The notes under the pieces were generated by a model, which did no database searches, was not told the origin of the DNA, and saw only the letters and a program-made list of their open reading frames with translations. The translations under genes and the position numbers were made by a program. Positions 58,054 through 64,000 of a DNA stretch of 64,000 bases are shown here, in pieces. Numbering within the stretch: position 1 is the stretch's first letter; the number at the start of each line of letters is the position of its first letter. Source of the DNA: Lachnospiraceae bacterium (GTDB taxonomy: Bacteria; Bacillota; Clostridia; Lachnospirales; Lachnospiraceae); assembly GCA_024696945.1 (NCBI GenBank), contig JAILGF010000104.1:60938-124937 (forward strand), in the 5' to 3' direction.

Positions 58054-59433
58054 ATGTTTTGCTCAAATTGTGGAAGACCGTTACAAGACGGTGAAATCTG
58101 TGAATGTCAAAAACAAGGCAACACAACAGAAGCAGCTCAACAAGCGGATAACACTCTGAAAGAAGCTGCCGCTCAAGCCGATGCTGTTATCGCAGGCGCT
58201 GCGCAGGCTCCTATAGACCCTATTAAAGCTCGCATAGAGCAGGAACAGGCTGCCCAAGCACAAGCTGCCGCCCAAAATGCGAACAACAGAGCCAATCAGT
58301 ATTACCAGCAATATGCACCTCAGAATCAGCAGCCCGCCCAGAATACACAGTACGACATACCAAATCAGGCTCAGTATTCCCAGCCGAATGCTCAATCCAA
58401 TTTCGGAGGACAGCCCGGTTACGGTCAGCAGGGTACTCAATATGGGCAGCAAAATGCTCAGTATGGACAGCCCAATCCTCAGTACCGTCAGGCAGGTGCT
58501 CCTTACGGGCAGCCCGGTCAGCAGTACGGACAGGGTTACAATAACCCTTACGGGAATAATCAGGTTCCTCCTTCATATTACGGCCAGCCCATGTATGACA
58601 CCGATGAAGAACGATTAAAAAAATATATGTCCAATCCAAAATTTGTTTTGGCCCGTGACATTATGGCATCTCCTATCGTTCTGGTTTATGCCTTGGCTGT
58701 CAGTGCAGTGCTTGTATTTAACTTTGTTGCGCTTCAGAGCTTCCTGCATCCGTTATTCATTCTTCTTTGTATAGCTGCTTGGATCACATTTGCTTCGGGA
58801 GTTTCTTCAAAGAAGAACAATAAACTTCCGTCAACAGCCGGCCTGTCCATAGCAAGCGGTGTTGCTATCACCCTTATGGTAATATGGTGTATAGGTTTTG
58901 GTCTGATGATCCTTTTGGCAATACTCGGGCTCTTTGGTTCCTTAACTTCAGGTGCCGGAGGAAGCGGATACATTGTAATGGTTATGGCCATTTTCTTAGC
59001 AATATGTATTCTGTTCCTTGTTTTCGGCATAAAGTACTATTCCTTACAATCCAGGAACCTTAAGGGAGTAAGATTCTGTATCACAAATGAGGCCGATCCG
59101 CCCAGATTTTCAATATTCCCTGCTGTGATCCTTATCATTGGCATAGTATTATCGATTATCGGCATCTTTAGTGCCGAAAGTATTTTCGGCAGTGCAAAGC
59201 TTCAGGATTTTGTTAGGGATTCTCTCATCAGAGAGTTTAAAGAGATCGGTATCGACAGCATAAAGAGCGGTTATTCATCCGAACTTACAGAACAGCTTAT
59301 TGAAATGATTTTTTCAAGTAAAACCAGAATATTAACTTATATTTCTTCCGTACTCAATATGGTATTGATGGGTTCAACAGCTGCTCTTTATTTTAACATT
59401 AAGAAAAAGCTCAATCAGTTCTATACCATCTGA
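58054..59433 (+). CDS. Zinc-ribbon membrane protein with Gln/Tyr/Gly/Pro-rich low-complexity segment
   Basis: MFCSNCGRPLQDGEICECQ; GQQNAQYGQPNPQYRQAGAPYGQPGQQYGQGYNNPYGNN; several C-terminal TM segments. Confidence 0.85.
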   Translation: MFCSNCGRPLQDGEICECQKQGNTTEAAQQADNTLKEAAAQADAVIAGAAQAPIDPIKARIEQEQAAQAQAAAQNANNRANQYYQQYAPQNQQPAQNTQYDIPNQAQYSQPNAQSNFGGQPGYGQQGTQYGQQNAQYGQPNPQYRQAGAPYGQPGQQYGQGYNNPYGNNQVPPSYYGQPMYDTDEERLKKYMSNPKFVLARDIMASPIVLVYALAVSAVLVFNFVALQSFLHPLFILLCIAAWITFASGVSSKKNNKLPSTAGLSIASGVAITLMVIWCIGFGLMILLAILGLFGSLTSGAGGSGYIVMVMAIFLAICILFLVFGIKYYSLQSRNLKGVRFCITNEADPPRFSIFPAVILIIGIVLSIIGIFSAESIFGSAKLQDFVRDSLIREFKEIGIDSIKSGYSSELTEQLIEMIFSSKTRILTYISSVLNMVLMGSTAALYFNIKKKLNQFYTI

Positions 59434-59443
59434 CAAAAAATAT

Positions 59444-59478
59444 CCGGTGTACATATCAATTGTACACCGGCTTTTTTT
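59444..59478 (+). terminator. Intrinsic terminator, possibly bidirectional
   Basis: CCGGTGTACATATCAATTGTACACCGG followed by CTTTTTTT; A-tract on the other side; sits between convergent genes. Confidence 0.9.
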
Positions 59479-59485
59479 ATCTGAA

Positions 59486-60901
59486 TTATTTGTAAAGCTC
59501 GGAAGCCATTCTGGAGATTTCATCTGCCGAAGCATAAAGCTCTTCAACAGTAGAATCTATCACTTCCATCTCATCCTTTTCCTTCTGGACGCTTTCATTT
59601 ATCTCTGAGATCTTTTCCTGCATTTCTTTAACCGAATCATTCATTCCGTTAAGAATCTCGGCAATGTGCTCAGTTGTTTTCTTTGTGGAATCGGAAAGTT
59701 CACGAACGTTCTTGGCAACAACCGAGAAACCTCTTCCGGCCTCTCCTACTCTTGCAGCCTCAATACTTGCATTTAGAGAAAGCAGATTTGTCTGACTTGC
59801 AATTCCCTCGATTGAATTAAGGATGTTCTTCGAAGCTTTAACGGACTTTTCGATACCCTTTGCAGCTTCCGTAACCTCCTGCTGTCTGTTGGCAATCTCA
59901 ACCATCTGAGCAGCCGCTTCATCAACAGTCTTTGAAATCTCGGCAATACCGTTCCTTAAAGCCTCGATACTCGGAGACATTTCGTTTTTGAACTTCAACT
60001 GATTTTTCTTTTCGGTTGTAATGTCCATGACCGTTCCGGCACACATAAGGGGAGTACCTGCATCATCACAGACTACAGTGTTTGAAGCCCTGACCCATAT
60101 ATATTCTCCGTTTTTCTTACGCATGCGGAATTCTTTTTCAACTATGGGCTGCGAAGGGTCGTTTAAGTGATTGTCACGTCCGGAAACAGCGATCTCAATA
60201 TCCTTCGGATGTATTCTTGAACCGAATGAAGCGGCGGTATCAGGGAATTCCGGATCATTCTCGTCAAAACCGAGTATCTTTTTGATCTGTTTGTTGTAAA
60301 CTGCAGGAGCCGAAGGATCGTCCATGGCATTATTAAGCAGATCTATACTCCAGCTGCCTTCATGCATAAGCCTGTCAAGTGCCTTACGTCTTACGTTGTT
60401 GGACCTTACAGCCTCCTCGTTCTTCTTAGCATCATCTACATCATAGAATGTACTGATAAACTCCTTCGGGCTTCCGTCGGGACGTCTTATACAATCTCCG
60501 TATGCATGATACCATTTGTATTTACCGTTCTTGATCTTTAATCTAAAATCTATATCATATTTGGTCTTTCCGGTTCTGTCGTTAGTGGAAGCCGTATAAG
60601 CCTTCATAACGTTGTTAATATCATCTCTATGAATAAGATCAAGAAATGTTTTTACCTCATCCGGAACTTCTTCCTTTGTATATCCGCCCAAAAGAGACCT
60701 AAACTCATCACTGAAGGAAGCTCCTATCTGTTCTCCGGCTTCGTTAAAATAAGCCTTCCATAACCCAAGATGAGCACTACGGTTTATGGCCATCAGCTCA
60801 TACTCACTCAACGCAAGCTTCTCATTACACTCCTTAAGTTTTGCCTCCAGCTCCGCAATCCTTGCAGCAGAATCGTCTTCTATAGTCTTCTTTTTGAACA
60901 T
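59486..60901 (-). CDS. Cytoplasmic PAS-PAS methyl-accepting chemotaxis-type signalling protein
   Basis: Two PAS/PAC regions ([68 protein letters not shown]) and MCP tip [37 protein letters not shown]; no TM. Confidence 0.92.
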   Translation of the reverse strand: MFKKKTIEDDSAARIAELEAKLKECNEKLALSEYELMAINRSAHLGLWKAYFNEAGEQIGASFSDEFRSLLGGYTKEEVPDEVKTFLDLIHRDDINNVMKAYTASTNDRTGKTKYDIDFRLKIKNGKYKWYHAYGDCIRRPDGSPKEFISTFYDVDDAKKNEEAVRSNNVRRKALDRLMHEGSWSIDLLNNAMDDPSAPAVYNKQIKKILGFDENDPEFPDTAASFGSRIHPKDIEIAVSGRDNHLNDPSQPIVEKEFRMRKKNGEYIWVRASNTVVCDDAGTPLMCAGTVMDITTEKKNQLKFKNEMSPSIEALRNGIAEISKTVDEAAAQMVEIANRQQEVTEAAKGIEKSVKASKNILNSIEGIASQTNLLSLNASIEAARVGEAGRGFSVVAKNVRELSDSTKKTTEHIAEILNGMNDSVKEMQEKISEINESVQKEKDEMEVIDSTVEELYASADEISRMASELYK

Positions 60902-60963
60902 ATTAGTCTCTCCTTGCCTGATATGATATAAGAAAAACCTGATTAAAGAACCTTAATATATTT

Positions 60964-60991
60964 ATTATACTACTTTTATGGAATATGTCAA
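60964..60991 (-). promoter_or_regulatory. Consensus promoter for the MCP-like gene (TTGACA-N16-TATAAT)
   Basis: -35 complement 60986-60991, -10 complement 60964-60969. Confidence 0.75.
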
Positions 60992-61017
60992 TTATTTTAA
61001 CGTTTACTTAGAACCGC

Positions 61018-62436
61018 TTATTCTGCAAGCAATACAACACCTGAGCAGGTAGGAAGCTTAATTTCGTAATAGCAATTCCCCATTGACGATAACTTCACCT
61101 CTTCAAACTCTAAGCTATCAATCAATCCACCCTCGGACTCGCCCTTCGAATCACCCGTAACATTTTTACCTGAGGCAAAAAGAAGCTGTTTCATGTTGTC
61201 AGAGGTACCGTTAAACCTGACCAGCGCTTCGTTCTCATCATTGTTAACGGCAATAAAAACATGCTGTTCATCGGCTTCACGGGCAAAAACGTACTGTCTG
61301 TTGGTAAGAACAATCTGCCTATATCCGCCTCTTGTAAATGCTTTACTGCATGCAGGATTGCTTCGGATCTGTCCTAAATGTTCAAAAAGCTCGGTTATCC
61401 TGTTCTCCTTAAAATCTTCTGCCTTCATCTGAGGTCTTAGCGAAGCATCTGAGAACTTTTCCTTCTTTCCGTCTATCGCAAACTCTGAACCATAATATAT
61501 TGATGGAATGCCGGGCAGATAATAGCAAAGGAAATGAACAGGTACAAAATGGGCTTTATTGTTCAGTTTTGTAAATATACGCTCAACATCGTGATTATCC
61601 ACAAAATTATAGAGCATACAGCCTTCATTGCGGTTAACGCCCATATCCTGGAGACGTTTAACGGTATGTGCTATTTCAAAATAATTATGATCGTTATGTC
61701 CCGAATACAGAGCCTTATGCAGATGATAATTTGTAACACTGTGCAGGGTTCCTTCATTAACCCATCTAACATATTCACCGTGGATAACCTCGCCCATCAG
61801 CCAGAAATCAGGTTTTATGGTGTTGGCGAGACCTCGTAACTGTTTCATAAAGTCAAAGTTTAAAACGTCCGCAGCGTCAAGTCGTATTCCGTCAACATCA
61901 AATTCACTGACCCAAAAACGTACAACATCAAACAGGTAGTCTCTTACTGCTTGGTTCCAAAGGTTAAGCTTTACAAGAATGTTATAGCCGCCCCAGTTAT
62001 CATATGAGAAACCGTCATTAAACTCGTTATTTCCCCAGAAATTTACATTGCAGAACCAATCCTTATACTGTGAGCCCTCTCTCTTTTGCTTTAAATCCTT
62101 AAAAGCGAAGAAATCACGTCCCACATGGTTAAATACTCCGTCAAAGATTACTTTTATACCTTCTTTATGACATTTAGCCACAAAAGCTTTAAGGTCATCA
62201 TTTGTGCCGAGACGTGTGTCAAGTTTACGATAATCCGTAGTATCGTATCCATGACTCTTTGACTCAAAAAGCGGTCCGATATATATAGCGTCGCAGCCGA
62301 TCTTTTTTATATGCGGTATCCACTTCTCTATATCCTGCATACGGTTAACCGGATTCCCATATGGATTCTCAAACGGTGCTCCCGTCATACCAAGGGGGTA
62401 AATGTGATAAAATATTGATTCGTTATACCAGGACAT
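61018..62436 (-). CDS. GH13 alpha-amylase family protein (intracellular, neopullulanase/maltogenic-like)
   Basis: VIFDGVFNHVGRDF, VDGIRLDAADVL, DFWLMGEVIHGEY, NFVDNHDVERI. Confidence 0.94.
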   Translation of the reverse strand: MSWYNESIFYHIYPLGMTGAPFENPYGNPVNRMQDIEKWIPHIKKIGCDAIYIGPLFESKSHGYDTTDYRKLDTRLGTNDDLKAFVAKCHKEGIKVIFDGVFNHVGRDFFAFKDLKQKREGSQYKDWFCNVNFWGNNEFNDGFSYDNWGGYNILVKLNLWNQAVRDYLFDVVRFWVSEFDVDGIRLDAADVLNFDFMKQLRGLANTIKPDFWLMGEVIHGEYVRWVNEGTLHSVTNYHLHKALYSGHNDHNYFEIAHTVKRLQDMGVNRNEGCMLYNFVDNHDVERIFTKLNNKAHFVPVHFLCYYLPGIPSIYYGSEFAIDGKKEKFSDASLRPQMKAEDFKENRITELFEHLGQIRSNPACSKAFTRGGYRQIVLTNRQYVFAREADEQHVFIAVNNDENEALVRFNGTSDNMKQLLFASGKNVTGDSKGESEGGLIDSLEFEEVKLSSMGNCYYEIKLPTCSGVVLLAE

Positions 62437-62464
62437 TTTTTACACTTCCCATCTAAGTTTTTAT

Positions 62465-62590
62465 GCCTTCTCCTTGAGGAGAAGGTGGCACGAAGTGCCG
62501 GATGAGGTGAAATACTTTAATCATCATAGTTTTCATAACATTACACCTCATCAGTCTGCTTCGCAGACAGCTTCCCCTCAAGGGGAAGCC
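62465..62590. repeat. Composite multi-hairpin intergenic repeat, REP/MITE-like
   Basis: Hairpins cttctccttgaggagaag, ggcacgaagtgcc, gtctgcttcgcagac, cttcccctcaaggggaag, plus distal pairing gatgaggtg (62501-62509) with cacctcatc (62544-62552). Confidence 0.85.
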
Positions 62591-62596
62591 AAATAA

Positions 62597-63346
62597 TCAC
62601 TCGTAATCTACAACGTTAACCCATTTCATCAGAAGCTCCATCTCTTCCTCATGTCCCTTTACGGACTGGGATGCGGCTACGATAGGGATCCATTTCTGAA
62701 CATACTGCATAGCGGTATCGCTCTTCTTGCAGAAAAGCTTAAGATACTTCTCGCCTGTCTCCATATCGTTGTTCAGCCAGAAAAGAAGATACGTACGTGC
62801 AGCATCGGCCGATGCATTTCCCTGAGTGGCATGAGCCCAGTCAAGGATATACATGGTACCGTCATCCTTAACAATGATATTTGAAGGATTGAAATCACCA
62901 TGGCATACCTTTACATGCTTCGGCATACCTTCAAGACGGGTATGAAGCTCGTATCTTGTAGTTGCATCAAGCTTTGTTTCGCTTATCTTTCTGTTCATCT
63001 TATCCTTAAGCTTATTCAGCAAAGGACAACGCTTCGACTGAACCTCAAGCTGAAGATCTACAAATTTCTCCAGATATTCATCTTTTTTCTTAGGGTTCTG
63101 CTCCATCAGCTTATCAAGCGGTGTACCCTCAATATATTCGCTTACTATGGCCCATTTGCCGTCAACCACGGTAACTTCCTTTAACTTGGGAATATTCAGA
63201 CCCGTTTCTTCTATTCTCGCAGTAATAAGCGCCTCGTTAAGGACATCGGCCTTAGAATAGTTCTCATCAAATACCTTTATACAATTATCTCCGTCACGGT
63301 ATATTTTCTTATTCTTTCTGACGGATATGACATTATCTAATTTCAT
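62597..63346 (-). CDS. Aminoglycoside phosphotransferase-fold (APH/choline kinase-like) kinase
   Basis: HVKVCHGDFNPSNIIVKDDGTMYILDWAHATQGNASADAART. Start at MKLDNVISV (63346), preceded by AAAGGA, favoured over 63397. Confidence 0.88.
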   Translation of the reverse strand: MKLDNVISVRKNKKIYRDGDNCIKVFDENYSKADVLNEALITARIEETGLNIPKLKEVTVVDGKWAIVSEYIEGTPLDKLMEQNPKKKDEYLEKFVDLQLEVQSKRCPLLNKLKDKMNRKISETKLDATTRYELHTRLEGMPKHVKVCHGDFNPSNIIVKDDGTMYILDWAHATQGNASADAARTYLLFWLNNDMETGEKYLKLFCKKSDTAMQYVQKWIPIVAASQSVKGHEEEMELLMKWVNVVDYE

Positions 63347-63393
63347 AAGATATATCCTTTCTTTGTTTTTTGTATTTGTAGTTCTATCAATCA

Positions 63394-64000
63394 TCATACT
63401 TCTTCATGCTTTCCGTAATATGCATTTAAGAACATCTGCTTGATCTCAGAGATAAGCGGATACCTGGGATTGGCTCCGGTACACTGGTCATCAAATGCAT
63501 TCTCTGACATCTCATCAAGTGTCCTTAAGAATTCAGCCTCATCAGGCACATAATCCTTTATTGTCTTCTTGATGCCGATCTTTTCCTTAAGGTCATTAAC
63601 TGCTGCGATCAGAGCCTCTACCTTTGCATAATCAGCATTGGTTGCTTCATCAACCTTCTTACCGGCGGCGGCCTTACCGGTGCTCTTCTTTCCACCCTTG
63701 CCGGCTGCACTTTCCTTAACTTCAAGTCCGAGATATTCAGCTATCTCAGCATATCTCCTAAGAGTCTTTGGATGATCGTACTGAGGGAAGGTACCCATCT
63801 TATGAGGTGCTTCCTTAGAGTTAAATCTGATAACCTCCTCAAGCATCAGTGCATTTGCTACACCGTGTGCTATATGGTGATATGCGCCGAGCTTATGTGC
63901 CATAGAGTGGCAAACGCCGAGGAATGCATTTGCGAAAGCCATACCTGCAAGAGTAGCTGCATTAGCCATCTTCTCACGTGCTACCACATTGGTACCGTCC
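63394..64000 (-). CDS. adhE: Bifunctional acetaldehyde-CoA/alcohol dehydrogenase AdhE, C-terminal part; 5' end beyond window
   Basis: MANAATLAGMAFANAFLGVCHSMAHKLGAYHHIAHGVANALMLEEVIRFN...DDQCTGANPRYPLISEIKQMFLNAYYG; frame open to the window end. Confidence 0.93.
   Translation of the reverse strand, partial: DGTNVVAREKMANAATLAGMAFANAFLGVCHSMAHKLGAYHHIAHGVANALMLEEVIRFNSKEAPHKMGTFPQYDHPKTLRRYAEIAEYLGLEVKESAAGKGGKKSTGKAAAGKKVDEATNADYAKVEALIAAVNDLKEKIGIKKTIKDYVPDEAEFLRTLDEMSENAFDDQCTGANPRYPLISEIKQMFLNAYYGKHEEV

Noticed and set aside
58081-58639. Minus-strand ORFs (123 and 138 aa) over the Q/Y-rich tract
   Set aside because: Antisense shadows of low-complexity coding sequence.
62597-63346. APH-fold kinase considered as an aminoglycoside-resistance gene
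   Set aside because: Generic APH/choline-kinase motifs only; no mobile context. No basis for a resistance claim.
1-64000. tRNA, rRNA, prophage, integrase or transposase genes
   Set aside because: None seen when reading the ORF track and intergenic gaps; a tRNAscan/profile search was not possible.

Overview
This 64 kb window is densely coded, almost entirely on the minus strand. It reads as a chromosomal housekeeping segment of a Firmicute, probably Lachnospiraceae-like by inference from gene content and protein style. Recognisable blocks are: lexA; rsfS / nadD-yqeK fusion / yhbY / obgE / rpmA / prp / rplU; scpA-scpB; pdp and miaB; ald; phoH-ybeY; rpsU; dxs / polyprenyl synthase / nusB / Asp23 / efp / aroQ / yqeG; an EF-G paralogue; apbE; two glycosyltransferases; coaD and rsmD; recG / maf / alanyl-tRNA editing; a GH13 amylase; and the 3' end of adhE. 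The plus strand carries only the first two genes (PP-loop ATPase fragment and lexA) and an acyl-CoA ligase plus a zinc-ribbon membrane protein near 56-59 kb. I see no phage, transposase, CRISPR array, rRNA or tRNA. I did not find a clearly new biological system. The best leads are: (1) a +1 frameshift in a YczE/YitT-like membrane gene whose restored frame ends in an ATGA overlap with the next gene; (2) two non-coding inverted-repeat elements that look like dispersed REP/MITE-type repeats; (3) a tight operon of two very large polytopic membrane proteins (one DUF2298) followed by a degenerate GGDEF-EAL protein; (4) an unusual DnaJ / DUF5685 / zinc-ribbon cluster; (5) a HEAT-repeat/RNA-methylase-like fusion; (6) a Lys/Gly/Ala-rich insertion in AdhE. 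All assignments come from reading sequence and recognising motifs; no database search was run.
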